64,000 bases of DNA, from contig JACMZG010000008.1 in NCBI GenBank assembly GCA_018340805.1, positions 27,807,414-27,871,413 of the forward strand. Reading direction: 5' to 3'. The position numbers and the translations under genes were made by a program. The DNA comes from Microvelia longipes (Eukaryota > Arthropoda > Insecta > Hemiptera > Veliidae). Of this stretch, positions 23,184-35,590 are shown in pieces (position 1 is the stretch's first letter; each line of letters opens with the position of its first letter). A model generated the notes under the pieces. The model was given only the letters and a program-made list of their open reading frames with translations. It searched no databases and had not been told where the DNA came from.

Positions 23184-24030
23184 AAAATCTCGTACAGGGT
23201 ACCTCGGAAATTTTCCTCATCGCAAAAGATTCGCGAGTCGAGCGAGCGAGATAAGCGAAGCGAGTCTGAAGTAGGGATGATAGTAATTCTCCCTACTTCA
23301 GACTCGCTTCGCTCGTCCTCAGAATATACAATTCGCCAAATTTATACTGCAACATTTCTTCGGACTCGCTTCGTTCGTCCGAAGTGGACGACTAATAAAT
23401 ATGTCCGTTTCATTATGAGCGGTCTCCCATCCAGGTACTGGCTAGATGCAGCTAGATGCTGCTTAACTTTTATGATCCAATGAAAATCATTTATATGCTT
23501 GTCTTATTAAAACGAAACTTAGTGTACTTTGGTGTTTTCCCCGATTTTTACAATTTGTATAAAGAACGTACTCAAGTCATTTGATAAAATTGTAGCTAAT
23601 GCTGATAATGATATAAAACCAAGTACATAAATTAGTCTAATGCATGACTACATGCGTGCCAAATCTCAACCCGATCGCAACATATTTCCTGCGTTTTATA
23701 ATTTTTAAAATATTTTGGTGAGACGTTATTAAAAGTCTCACCAAAACGTTAAGACGGGTTAATAACGTCATTAAAATATTTTCTAAATAGCACAACTTTA
23801 CTTATAGACTGGATTTTTGTATAAAATTTTAACTCTCTAGCATAAATACACTGGGAGCAACGACGATAACAGACACACACACACATACAGATTGACAACA
23901 TTGTAAGAACTACTCATGAGGCCTTAAAAACACCTAAAACGGATAATTCCGGTGATATGCCGGTTTCTAATTTATTTGCAAACACAATACTTTTCCTATA
24001 TACCTACGGTATAAATAAGAAAAGTAAAAA
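23184..24030 (+). repeat. R1 full-length copy with head-to-head head duplication
   Basis: Near 23252-23315 an inverted head piece (AGCGAAGCGAGTCTGAAGTA) faces the normal head, giving 26-bp arms around a ~14-bp loop. The rest is a regular R1, with the CACA centre, the GGATAATTCCGG segment, the 3' stem-loop and the AAAAGTAAAAA end. A second hairpin (TTTTGGTGAGAC/GTCTCACCAAAA) lies near 23713. Confidence 0.8.
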
Positions 24031-24100
24031 AATAAGCTCAGTTCAATTAATTATATTTATTTTTCATTTAATTAGGTAGTCATAGTCATCTGAATATTTT

Positions 24101-24200
24101 CATTGCTCTGGCACTAATGATGACCGAAAGGTTGAATGCTGGCAGTGTCAATCATTTCCGCCGAATATTAAACAATGAGTGGAACACAAGACATCATCTT
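24101..24200 (+). repeat. Decayed Penelope-type hammerhead repeat
   Basis: GGCACTAATGATGACCGAAAGG, then TTGAATGCTGG and TGTC align with the intact core at 50.7 kb, with CUGAUGA changed to CUAAUGA, GAAA to GAAU and the cleavage CUC to CAG. Helix II (GACC-GAAA-GGUU) still pairs. Confidence 0.6.
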
Positions 24201-25136
24201 AATAAGTAGGTTAGATAAACTAAAAAGAAACGGATCTTAAAGCTGAATTTGTACCTCATTATCTACTTTGGATTAATAAGAAGACATTCCTCGACTTCAA
24301 CAGCTACTGAATACTTCAATACATATCTTTATATTAACCAAGACCAGTCCCAAATATTTAAAACCGTCAAAAGAATAAAAAAATAAAAACGTCTTGAAAA
24401 AGGTACAAAATTCAGTCCACACGAAAAAACTCAAAATCCTAAAGATTCTTTAGTTTAAATGCCAAAAAAGAAATGAAAAACTAAAAATATTCTATAAACA
24501 ATTTAATTTGAAATAAATGTCAGTAAAGGCGGAGTACAATTTATACAAATTTATTTCAGTCTTTTTTTTTAATGAAAATTTACTATGCAATACAAAAGCT
24601 CTAAGTAAGTAACATTTCAAGAAAAGACTCGGATTGGGTTAGCTAAGCTTTGTCATATTTATAAAAAGATTTAAATATTAAAAACTAACAATATTAATAG
24701 ACATTGATTAAAATATTTGTCTATTAAATGATTATTATTAATTAAATAAATATTCATTATATTTTGAAGGCAGCGGTTTATTTTAATTTTTATCTATTAA
24801 TGAATGACAAAACAGCCTGGGAACCTGTATTTTAAATTAATATCTGTAAGGCTTATAAAAGTTTTTCTAAAAATAAAACGGACAATTCTAGTTGAATCTT
24901 GTTTTAGGAAATTCTCAAAGGAAAAATCAGTTAAAGTTAAGAGTTATGGGAGGGGGAGAAATGGAGGTCAGACTGACTATATTCATAACGTCATTAACAA
25001 ATTATGACAGCTAAATTTCAAATATTCTTATTCCCTCAAGAAATTATTGGATTAAGCTAAAATTATATTATTATGTAATGCAAACATTGCTTTACTTTAT
25101 TATTCTGAGATCCAGCGTAATGAGGCCAAATTGCAA
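24201..25136. other. AT-rich stretch, nothing recognised
   Basis: No supported gene or repeat. Confidence 0.45.
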
Positions 25137-25943
25137 AAAAAAACGTTCCGTGCTACCCCACGCCCGGTTTTATTTTTTTATACAAAAAGTATTGTGTTTG
25201 AGAAAAATCCGAAACCGGGATGTCACTGGAATCATCCGTTTCAGGTGTTTTTAAGGACTTCTGATTGGTTTTTGCAAAGTTTTCTGTCTATGTGTGTGTG
25301 TGTATGTATCTGTTATCATCGTAGCGCCTAGTAAATTTATGCTAGAGAATTGAAACTTTGTACAAAAATCAGTCTACCGCTGTAGTTGTGCTATATAAAA
25401 AAAATGTTTATGACGTCATTAATCCGCAATAATGACTCAGCGAAAATATTGAAAATCACAAACCGCTAAAAAATGATGTAGCTCTGTATAAGACTAACAT
25501 ATGTGCTAAGTTTCATCATATTATCAGCATTAGTTCAATTCTTATCAAATGACTTGTGTTTTTAAAAATTGTTAAAAATCGGAAAATTATGCAATTGAGT
25601 TGAACTTCTGTGGAAGTGTAAACCTTTACGTAATAAATAAGTACACAAAGTTTTCGTTTTAATAAGCCAAGTATTTCTATGAGTCTTTTGTATCATAAAA
25701 GTTAAGCAGCATTGAGCGCGGTCACTCTTACATTACTAACCGTGCTCTATGCTGACTTGCTTCGCTCGTCTTCAGATAGTAATAACTAAGGACGAGCGAA
25801 GCAAGTCTGAAGACGTGTTTCAGTATAAATTTGGTGGATTGTATATTCTGAGGAGAAGCGAAGCGAGTCCAAGGTATAGAGGATGAGCGTAACGAATCCG
25901 ATGTGATGAGGAAAAGTTCCGAGGTACCCCGTACCCGATTTTT
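25137..25943 (-). repeat. R1 copy, with a second R1 head abutting its tail
   Basis: A short minus-strand head fragment (25137-25170, GTTCCGTGCTACCCCACGCCC) abuts an almost complete minus R1 that lacks only the last stem-loop and ends GTACCCCGTACCCGATTTTTA. Near 25752-25807, GACTTGCTTCGCTCGTC and its complement form 17-bp arms from an inverted head duplication. Confidence 0.75.
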
Positions 25944-27173
25944 ATAGCTTGTTCTGCACGCTATGAGGCTAATAGATATTTTCTAAGTTCTATATACAAG
26001 ACAGTCAAAAATTGTATACAGGGAGCATAACTATAACGAAATTTAGTGGGGGGGGGGGATGCAGTACAGATTCTTGACTGCAGAACTCTTCCTTAAAGAC
26101 AAATTTTAGTAATTAATCTTCATTCAGCAAGACACGTTTAAAGGTTACATAAAATTATTAAATATTAAAGGAAAACTAAATTCTATAAAAGAAGTGGAGT
26201 TTTATAATAATGATCTTAATATAGAAATAATTCAATTAAATATAATTGAATTATCCATTCAATCGTCTTTAATTTAATTCATAAAATATAAATTACAGTA
26301 CAGTAATACTGCAACGGGAATATTCTATAGGAAATACCATACGCTTCAACAACTAAACGGACAATTTCTTTTATCAATAAGATCAATAATTATTTAATGA
26401 TTGTTAATTTCATAATGCATTTAATAACTGTATTTCAAAATTTATTTATATTCAATAAATAATTAATGATCATCTTAATATTTAAATAAAAAAGACATGA
26501 TGAGTAAAATTGAAGATGTGTAAATGGAAAAAAATCTAGTGAGGACCCCCTCGTAATGCAGACGAATTTCCTTTAACTGATGACTTCTTGCATAATTTAT
26601 CCAGGTTTTGCATAATTTAAACCTTCGCTTGTTCGAAAATTTTAACAAACTAATTTTAAGTATTAAAAGCTTATAATATTATGCTTATTCTTTGTAAAAT
26701 TTGTAAGCAAATGCCGTATAATAACCAAAAAAACCCGAGTGTACAATACGTGTTTTGTATTTGTGTTTTCGGTTTTTTTTTTGATAATCCAGGAAAACAT
26801 ATGGATGTGTAGATGTTTTACTGATCACACTATATACACTTTTTTTTCGAAACATCAGCAAAAAATAGACTAAAGGAAATTCACCCTGCTTTCCTTTCTT
26901 CCGCCCAAGAAGTATTTAGCCATTGTATTCACTAACTTATATAGTGCCTATTGATTTACAAAAATGAATCAAACGTATCGGCACTGATTGTATATGATTT
27001 TTAAGCACAGTAATTCTGACAAAAAGGTCCGCAAGCCGGACGAATTTTTTTTGAAATGTGTGCTTTCTTGCTACAGCTTTCGGTGTACGCTTTATTACCA
27101 GAGCAGTGGTTTCACTACTTGTTACACAATTTGATTCCGGATTCGTGCCAACAGACGAGCTAAGGGTTTCACT
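25944..27173. other. Spacer with G11 run and R2-like traces
   Basis: A run of 11 G at 26048-26058. R2-like GAATTTCCTTT segments occur near 26562, and GGTCCGCAAGCCGGACGAA near 27027; both too decayed to delimit. The long minus-strand ORF ending at 26937 spans these and the CA tract, and is not a gene. Confidence 0.4.
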
Positions 27174-27370
27174 GTGAGCTATGATGATAACAGACACACA
27201 CACACACTCACACATACACACACACATACAGACTGGCAACTTTGTGAAAACCATTCTGGAGGTCTAAAAACACCTGAAAAGGATATTTCCGGTGACCTCC
27301 CGGTTTCGAATTCTTTTGCGAACACAATACTTTTACAATATATCTACGGTATGAATGAGGAAAAGTAGTA
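27174..27370 (+). repeat. R1 fragment (3' quarter)
   Basis: From the GATGATAACAGACACACAC segment to the terminal stem-loop variant (TATCTACGGTATG) and GAGGAAAAGTAG. Confidence 0.75.
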
Positions 27371-27373
27371 AGT

Positions 27374-27515
27374 TATGAGTAGTGCTTGATAATTTAGTAA
27401 CTGCGCAAAGTATACAGCATAAATCAGAACCTTTAGCACGGAATGGATTTTTAAGCACTGAAACCCGCATAGCAAAGGAAATTCGCCTGACATGCGGACC
27501 ACCGCGCCATAAGTT
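27374..27515 (-). repeat. R2 unit
   Basis: Minus-strand unit: ends CATGCGGACCACCGCGCCA (complement of GGCGCGGTGGTCCGCATG), preceded by GCAAAGGAAATTCGCC, AAGCACTGAAACCCG and 'gagtagtgcttgataatttagtaactg', in the same order as the unit at 57.5 kb. Confidence 0.7.
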
Positions 27516-28351
27516 TTTAGGTCTACCTATATCTTCAACATCTTTACCATGATAATAACATTATCATGCAATTTTAAGGCTTTTGTATGTTTCAGGATGT
27601 AAATTAGTGATGTTTGTTGTATTTTTGGTAATATTTTAACAGCAAAATCGTTATATCTGTGGTCCTATTGAAATAATTGCATTGTTAAAACATTGACTTA
27701 TCACAACTTTAATAAATTTAAAGAAAGAACCCCTATGATACAAACAATATAAATACTGTTATAGGTAAAATACCGATTTGAGGCCATTCTCCAGACTTTT
27801 AAGGATTTTGGCTCTTTGAATTTAAAGGACTTTTGAATTTTTGCTCCTGGGCAGGAGCCAAAATTCTCCGATCTGAAATGGATAACAACTCCTTTTAAAC
27901 TTTGTTTCTACAGACCGTTCTTTCATTTTTCATCTAATCATACGTTTGCTAGATTAAAGATTTCTGAAAAAAATTTCGGTTACATTCTTCCGTTTTTTTA
28001 AAAGAAAATTCGCTGAAAAACAAATTTGTTTATTGATGAAGTTTTTAACAAACTACAGCTTGAATGAAATCAACTAGCAATTAAAGTATTTGCAGTAACG
28101 ACTTACTTATTGCTAAATTAAATTGAAAATATTTTATCACCATTAAAAATTCACACTTAATGAGTTCAATCAATTTTTACACTCCGGCCCTAATGGAAAT
28201 GGAAGGCGAGAATATTACTTGAAATTAATGAGGCATATACAGTTTATTGTGGGTATAATTATATACGGCACAAGGTTCATTAAAAATTAACAAATAAATC
28301 CATTTGTTCATTTTTAATATTTTTTTAATTATAATAATTTTTAATTAACAC
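27516..28351. other. AT-rich stretch, nothing recognised
   Basis: No supported gene or repeat. Confidence 0.4.
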
Positions 28352-28408
28352 AGTATAATTGTGCAAGATATTGTGTCAACTATTCATGTTTTGCAAAACT
28401 CGGGGGCA
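28352..28408 (+). repeat. R4 terminal fragment
   Basis: ACACAGTATAATTGTGCAAG and the following TGTGTCAACTATTCATG, TTTTGCAAAACTCGG match the outer end of R4. A short internal palindrome is present and the hammerhead part is absent. Confidence 0.7.
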
Positions 28409-29257
28409 TAACTTTTTTAAGATGATCTGTTCATTTGATCTTATTTCTTTAGCAATATGACAAGATTTAAATGTAAGTAATAATATTTCGTAATATGTAA
28501 AATAATTTAAAAATGATAATTCATAAAAATTAACTTTTGTAAAAATATAACTCTTAAAAAGTTTAGTTCTGATTTTCTTTAATAGCACTAATAATAAACA
28601 CTATGAATGTATTTCATTCTTCTCTAAACAAACTCTATATTCTTAGTTTTTTTGTTCTCTTGTAGATAGCGTTAGTAGCCAAATAATGATTATTCTTAAA
28701 ACTTAGGATTAACTTTCGTCTTTAATAGAACATCTTAACTAGAAGTAACTGGACATTTAATTTTATAATCATTTATGGATTTGTAACATAAAGCTATATG
28801 TTGAATTTCAAATGTCTACCATGGCTGGAAGCGCCTAAGAATTATGGTGAGTGTCAAAAGCGTCTAACTTTTAGGCTTAATATAAGCCAACTCATCGTAA
28901 TCTTTTAGCTGAAACCAATTATGCATTTTATAATGGTCTAAAAATGGCTACTAGGAGAAATAGCCTTGAGATGCTTCCAGTAAAGGATGGTACGCCAGAG
29001 ACCGCTAGATTTGGCAGGGGGCTTGCCTTAGTATAAAGGCATTTGGCAGGGCGCAGCATAGTATAAACTATGCAGCAAAGTATTACCATATATTTTAAAG
29101 CATTCTTTAACATAATATAGAAGTATTTTCTGTATTAATTTATTAAATTGCTACCTGTTGTATTCTTTTTCTAAGCTTTCATTAACTTTTAAGTTATAAC
29201 ACCCGACATGGTTACGTATATCACCGATACTAATAGCGAGACCGAAGTAATCATAAC
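28409..29257. other. Spacer with a small imperfect tandem pair
   Basis: Around 28990-29075 the phrase ATTTGGCAGGG..C occurs twice, each followed by a small hairpin (GCCTTAGTATAAAGGC and GCATAGTATAAACTATGC). No gene seen. Confidence 0.45.
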
Positions 29258-29447
29258 ATTTTTAGGACGAGCGAAGCGAATCTGAAGTAAAGCTAAGGGT
29301 AAGCATGACATTTCTAAGAATGTCATGCTTACCCTAAGCTAAATAAGACAAATTCCAATTTCATAGGACATTTTATAAGACTTACTTGTTCTTAGGTCAA
29401 ACGAGGCCGAAGTTTTAAGGAAAAGTACCGAGGTACCTTGTACCTGA
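29258..29447 (-). repeat. R1 head fragment split by a 22-bp-arm hairpin
   Basis: Minus-strand R1 pieces (GGACGAGCGAAGCGAATCTG and GAAAAGTACCGAGGTACC) flank a hairpin at 29291-29340: AGCTAAGGGTAAGCATGACA and its near-perfect complement around a 6-base loop. Confidence 0.7.
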
Positions 29448-30150
29448 TGTTTTTAATTGAGACGTTAAAATCGTAAGTCTATTTTAAACTCCTGTAATCA
29501 AAATAGCCCTACTGTATCTTACCCTCTATACTAACAGCAAACGAGGAGTAAAACTATTAAACTATTCATAGCCGTACATAGATCTTTTAGCTCATTATTT
29601 TATGAGATATCTGAAACAGAAGGCCTAAGCAACAAGACTGTAAAGTGGATTCAGATCATATATATGAGATACACCTACGTGAGTTTATACAATGAGACAT
29701 GAAATATTATCTTATCAAGTTACAAGTGGCTACTATCATATATAGGTATAGCATCTATAAGTGAAGAAGGTTAGGTCAAAAGAGGATCTATCTTCCATTA
29801 GAGGAAGATAGATTACAACTAGTTTAACTGGTCATCCACTGGACGCAGTACGGAGTTAAAGAATCACTGCAAGCTTTGTGCATAAATATTTTTAAAAATA
29901 AATATGCAAATAAATAAATATAATGTATTTTATATTATATTATATTTAAAATATAATATAATATCTTCTTGTTGTGAAAACCACACAAGAATATCTGACA
30001 TCTTAAGTTTTGTTTTTGTTGTTTGTTTTGTTACCTATCCTTCTGGTTTCTTTTGTTTATAATCATTTTTCCTTTGTTATAGGCTTTTAAAGTTTATTCC
30101 TGTTAATTTGTTCATAGTTTTTTATTTATTGTTAATGTAGCTTTTTAACT
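29448..30150. other. Spacer, nothing recognised
   Basis: A short hairpin (CTATCTTCC/GGAAGATAG) lies near 29797-29815. No gene seen. Confidence 0.4.
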
Positions 30151-30325
30151 AGTGAAAAGGTTTATAAAAGAAGACAGCATTTTAAATATAGTTGAAAAAC
30201 AATTACCGAGCTTTCAACCAGGAATCCTGGTCGTCATCAGGGTAAATTTACCCTGATGAAAGCTCGGTAGTTGTTTTTCAACTATATTTGAACTGCTGTC
30301 TTCTTTTATAAATCTTTTCATTTGT
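30151..30325. mobile_element. Head-to-head snap-back element bearing hammerhead cores
   Basis: Inverted arms of 80-95 bp meet at GGGTAAATTTACCC (30240-30253). Both arms contain CTACCGAGCTTTC-type, AGTTGAAAAACAA, CAGCA and AGAAGACAGC blocks. The left arm has a complete hammerhead core on the minus strand. The right arm keeps CCCTGATGA and GAAAGCTCGG but has lost the ~19 bases of helix II, so CUGAUGA runs straight into AAGCUC. The ribozyme strands diverge from the centre. Confidence 0.8.
30203..30245 (-). ncRNA. Hammerhead ribozyme, type I order, complete core
   Basis: Minus strand: UUACC (helix I), CUGAUGA, helix II with ACCAGG-AUU-CCUGGU (6 bp), GAAA, then GCUC and GGUAA. UUACC/GGUAA pair perfectly (5 bp). 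Cleavage would follow GCUC. Helix III would be the self-complementary AGCU with no loop, so cleavage would need a dimer or an opened helix; very short helix III is a known trait of hammerheads in Penelope-like elements. All invariant core bases are present. Confidence 0.7.
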
Positions 30326-31362
<1,037 letters not shown>

Positions 31363-32373
31363 GTAGTAAAAGAAGATTTAAAATTTCTTAGTATCTTGAT
31401 AAAAGGTCAGCCGCAGCACAGTTCTCTATTTAAATAAAAATCTGACAAATGTTTTCACAAAACGAATCCTTTGCAACAGTTCAGAAACATTTTCAAGTTA
31501 TATAAAAGCAAATTACAGATTAATTATCGGGCAAGGTCAAGAAATGTCTTAACTTTGGTATTCTCTAATGCTTTATTTCTTCTTAACATCATCCCTATTA
31601 ACTCTGATCTTTGCCATTTTGGTATTTCTAAGGAAATCGAATAGTTTGTTCTGATGCAATCATTTAAGAATTCGAACTTCTTACAAACACCATCTTTTAC
31701 AAAATAACGAACGTTCGAACATCTATTGTTTATGTATCAATAAAAAAAAATATAATTTAATAAGATTCAATTGTTTTTAAATATGAATAAATGAGCAAAC
31801 ATAATAATAAATATTAGATAAAGTAAGAATTCTCTTTATTTGAATAGCTCGTTTAAAATTTAAATGTGAAGTTTCAAATTAAATTATACAAATATTAAAT
31901 GTGATTGCTTAATACTTTATCATTCTTAACACAAAAACAAGTTTATCTAAGTTCAACAACATAAAGTAAAAAATATATAAAAATATGTTTATAAATACTC
32001 ACAGGAATAGAGTTAATAAGCATAAAATATTAAAATAAATACATATAAGTTATTGACAATAAATGTTTTTAGGTCAGTGGAAAATTAATGTTTAGTAATT
32101 ACTTCAACAAATAAGAATAGTAGAAAATTATGTTCGTACTAACATTTCTATATTTGCATCTTATATAATTTTATCATATTTATATAACAAGAAGAAAACT
32201 GTTGGTACCCCATTACTCGTGTATGACATTTTAACTATTGTGTGTGGAAATGGAATCCATAGGTTGTTTCCTCTTTCATGAGTGGCAGAAAACAAATGGG
32301 CATGATTTTACAATAATAACGTCCGAAGTATAATCGGAAAATAATCTAACTGAGTTGAAATTCGGTTCACGTC
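31363..32373. other. AT-rich stretch, nothing recognised
   Basis: No supported gene or repeat. Confidence 0.45.
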
Positions 32374-32516
32374 AAATATTTCCATGATTTTTGTAGGGTT
32401 ATAAAAGTTAAGCACCATTAGGCGTAGTCATTGCCTGGACGAGTCCAACTTCTTAGTGACCGCTGGAAATGAAGGAAGCAAATGTATTAACTATCCAAGG
32501 ACGAGCGAAGCGAGTC
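32374..32516 (-). repeat. R1 fragment
   Basis: Contains ATAAAAGTTAAGCACCATT, 'gtcattgcctgga' and GGACGAGCGAAGCGAGTC in minus-strand R1 order. Confidence 0.7.
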
Positions 32517-33113
32517 ACTTGCACTTGACTCTTGAAGTGTCAGTTTACTAAATTGAAAAATTTAAACACTGGCATAGGAAGTAGAAAGTTGAACCTTTAA
32601 GCATTAGCATAGGAAGTATAAAGTTAAACAAGTAAGTTAAATGAATCTGGTGCAATGAACTATCATATTTAGGCACTTATGCAGTTAAAAAAATGCGACC
32701 AGAAAAGGATGAAACTAAAACTTTAGAGCTATTTTAAATTTCCTATTGATATAAACAAGCGAGATTTTATGGCGCCTGCATAAGTAAATGAATCCTTTTA
32801 TAATTTTCAAAATTATTTTAAACAGGAAAAAGCCTAATTATTGACCTTTTGTTCTTACTTCCTGCTTCATTAGTGTCGGTTAGAAAAATATTTTTCAGAA
32901 AAATATTCAAAAGAAGATGCATTTTGTTTAACAAGAGCAAGTATATCCTTGCTGTATGAGATTATGAAGATGAACAGTAATAGCAACAATGTCTGAACAG
33001 AAATAAATATATTTAAAGCTTCATTACTTGTTTTATCAGCCATAAAAATGGATGAAAACGTTCATAAAAATAACAATAAAATAAATAAACATAATACACA
33101 ATTAACATTATAT
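32517..33113. other. Spacer with a short imperfect duplication
   Basis: CATAGGAAGTA.AAAGTT occurs twice near 32572 and 32607. No gene seen. Confidence 0.4.
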
Positions 33114-33725
33114 ACAGGGTGATAGATTTCAAACACGTCACCCCAACTAACTCCGCTTTTAATGGAGCTATCGCTAAGAATTAGTATCCACCCCTATTAA
33201 GTCGACTTCCAGATCTTAAAAGACCAATTATTTTTTTTGGCAATCGTCTTCCAAGTATAGCAATCAGGTAGCCCAAGTTTGTTTTTCTATGATAACATTT
33301 TCATTTCAAGCAGCATACCATGATATGTATTAATGCTGAAACTAAATTATTTTTTTGACATATTGGATTATCGTTTGACATATATAACTATATATTTATT
33401 TAATATGAATACGCAAAATTTAGTACACCAGAAATCATGACCCCTAACTTGTTTTTAATGAAGCTGTCACCAAAAAAATAGTATCTACCCCCACTAGACA
33501 AACAGGAGCCAGGAGCTTAAGTAACCTTTTTTGGCAGTTGTCTTCCTAAAATAGCAAACAGATTAACAAAGTGTGCTTTCCTACAATAACTTTTTAATTT
33601 CAAATAAGAGCCAGCTTTTAAATAAAATATGCCATACTAGGAAGACGATTGCCAAAAAAATAATGTGTTATTTAAGCTCCTGGTAGTCGACTTAGAAGCT
33701 GAGTTAGTCGGAGTGATGGAATATA
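33114..33725. repeat. Composite repeat: two direct and one inverted copy
   Basis: A unit of about 150 bp (landmarks TAACTCCGCTTTTAATGGAG, then AGTCGACTTCCAG, then TTGGCAATCGTCTTCC) begins near 33140. A diverged direct copy starts near 33435 (TTTTTTGGCAGTTGTCTTCC), and an inverted copy ends near 33715 (GGAAGACGATTGCC..., GTAGTCGACTTAGAAG, CTGAGTTAGTCGGAG). The left end CAGGGTGATAGATTTC looks like a DNA-transposon terminus. No transposase seen. Confidence 0.65.
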
Positions 33726-34892
33726 AAATAGTCTCAGGTACATTTACCAATTTAGAAATTAATTTTTGAATGAAATGCCTCTGTTATTAAATAACTTTTA
33801 AAACACTTCTTAAATATGTTGTCTGAGGTGTATGAAATACAGTATCACTTGTTTGCGTGAACAACTTATTGCAGTAATATTCATTGATTTATTTTATACG
33901 TAATAAATTATTTTATTTTTCAAATCACTATTTATTTAATATCAATATTTGTTATATTATAAAGTAAGATTTTCGTAAGGCATGTTATAAAAATTTAATT
34001 TTCAAAAACTCAAAACAAATTGGGAAAAAGTTTTTCCAAAAATAATTTATAGTGCTAGTTTGAAAACTCCACATGTGGATAGCATAGTTCCAGGCCCAGG
34101 TTTTTATGAGTTTTAAGAAATGATACGGGAAAGCTTAGTTTAATAAAAAGTAGTTTCTTCAACAGCGAATAATGCGAATTTTAAGACGTTCCTAATTTTA
34201 AGTTATTTTAGGTGTTCGTCAGAAAAATAAGTATGGCTTGCTATGCCCATGTACGTTGGACTCGTGTCTTCATGCATTCAATAATAAGGTAAGTTCGACG
34301 ACCCAGTATCATAGGAATAACGGCTGGAGTTGAAAATCTTAAGAGTGGGACATGCGATATCCACGACATCTACCGGCGACCTAACACAACTTAACAACCT
34401 TCACAATTCTTTTAAAAAGCAATTTATCTTAAAAGAAGTACTTACGACCTTCTCGAAGAAAAAATGAAAGATACGCAACACGAATACGACCTCAGAATAA
34501 CTTCATATTGACCCTAAATTAGGCATTTTAAAGGATCTCGGTAAAGTTCAAATACCGATAGTTTGAAATAATCATCCAGCAGTCTAAGAGTTAATTGGAC
34601 ATCCTTAGCTTCCTTGCATACTTTTACGGTTTATAAGAACTCAGTTCTAATCTTTTACGGCCTTGTGAAGGTTACAAACTACAAGGAAATATTACCTATA
34701 ATTACATAGTTGTAAGAAACCTTAAACCAGTGATGCTTGGGCCTGCTTCGACCCCAACTTTACAACTTATATTCAGTATGAAATGTCTTTTCCTAGGACG
34801 TAATTTCATATTTTATATTGTTTTAGTTTAATATACTGAATTCTTTAAATTCTATACTACCAAACTTTAAAATATTAAAATAATAGTTATTT
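33726..34892. other. Spacer; contains second copy of the 14.99-kb repeat
   Basis: TTTGCGTGAACAACTTATTGCAGTAATATTCATTGAT-type segment (33853 onward) parallels 14986. Otherwise nothing recognised. Confidence 0.4.
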
Positions 34893-35119
34893 ATGCACCA
34901 AAGGAGTAAAGAATGCTATTATTTCCCTGAGCAGTTAGTTGGATCCTAAGGCGTAAGCCGAGGGAACCAAAGTATTCAACTCCCGAGGCGAAGCCAAGGG
35001 ATTTATGCGTTTAACTGCCGAGGAAAAGCCAAGATAGTTATGACTATTAACTCCCGAGGCGAAGCCGAGGAAGATAATTGCGAGAGGGAAAATAGCATTT
35101 TACTCCAAAGGTGCATACA
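34893..35119. mobile_element. Foldback element with internal GC-rich tandem repeats
   Basis: Inverted ends of about 33-37 bp: TATGCACCAAAGGAGTAAAG on the left and its counterpart (reverse complement TATGCACCTTTGGAGTAAAA) on the right, both continuing ATGCTATT..TTTCCCT. Between them lie four imperfect ~35-43-bp repeats carrying AACTCCCGAGGCGAAGCC. The ORF starting at 35040 is fortuitous. Confidence 0.7.
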
Positions 35120-35515
35120 AGATTTTATCTCCAAACGTTTTATTTTAACATGTTTTGTTGTATTTTATTTTTATATTTTTGTGGTCGGATCCCCTTATAA
35201 ATTTAGGGGAGTAGCCACAAAAAAAAAATTGTTTTTGCTCTAAACAACTCCCGGGAAAATTACAAAAAATTGATCGGTCACCTGCATAAATTTAATGAAT
35301 ACCACTCCCCTAAAAAAATTGGTATAATTTGCTCAAATAGTCCAATAATAGGAAGCACTTTTCATTCCAAGTGCTTCTTTACTCCCTAAAAACTAGTTAA
35401 TAAACTTTACATTATACACCGTCTGGAGATAAAAAAAATATAAGTGTGTATCTCTATGGTTTGCATTTATTATTACATTGAAATCAATTTGCTTACGTCA
35501 TCGTTATTTTTATAC
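35120..35515. other. Spacer with small hairpins
   Basis: GAAGCACTT/AAGTGCTTC (near 35350) and TCCCCT/AGGGGA (near 35190) form short hairpins. No gene seen. Confidence 0.4.
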
Positions 35516-35528
35516 ATACATACATACA

Positions 35529-35566
<38 letters not shown>

Positions 35567-35590
35567 TATATATAATATATATATATTTAC
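35516..35590. repeat. (TA)n microsatellite
   Basis: ATAC repeats lead into an interrupted TA tract. Confidence 0.9.

Noticed and set aside
26937..27254. 105-codon minus-strand ORF
   Set aside because: Covers the CA tract of an R1 fragment and a decayed R2-like unit; no domain, start inside a repeat.
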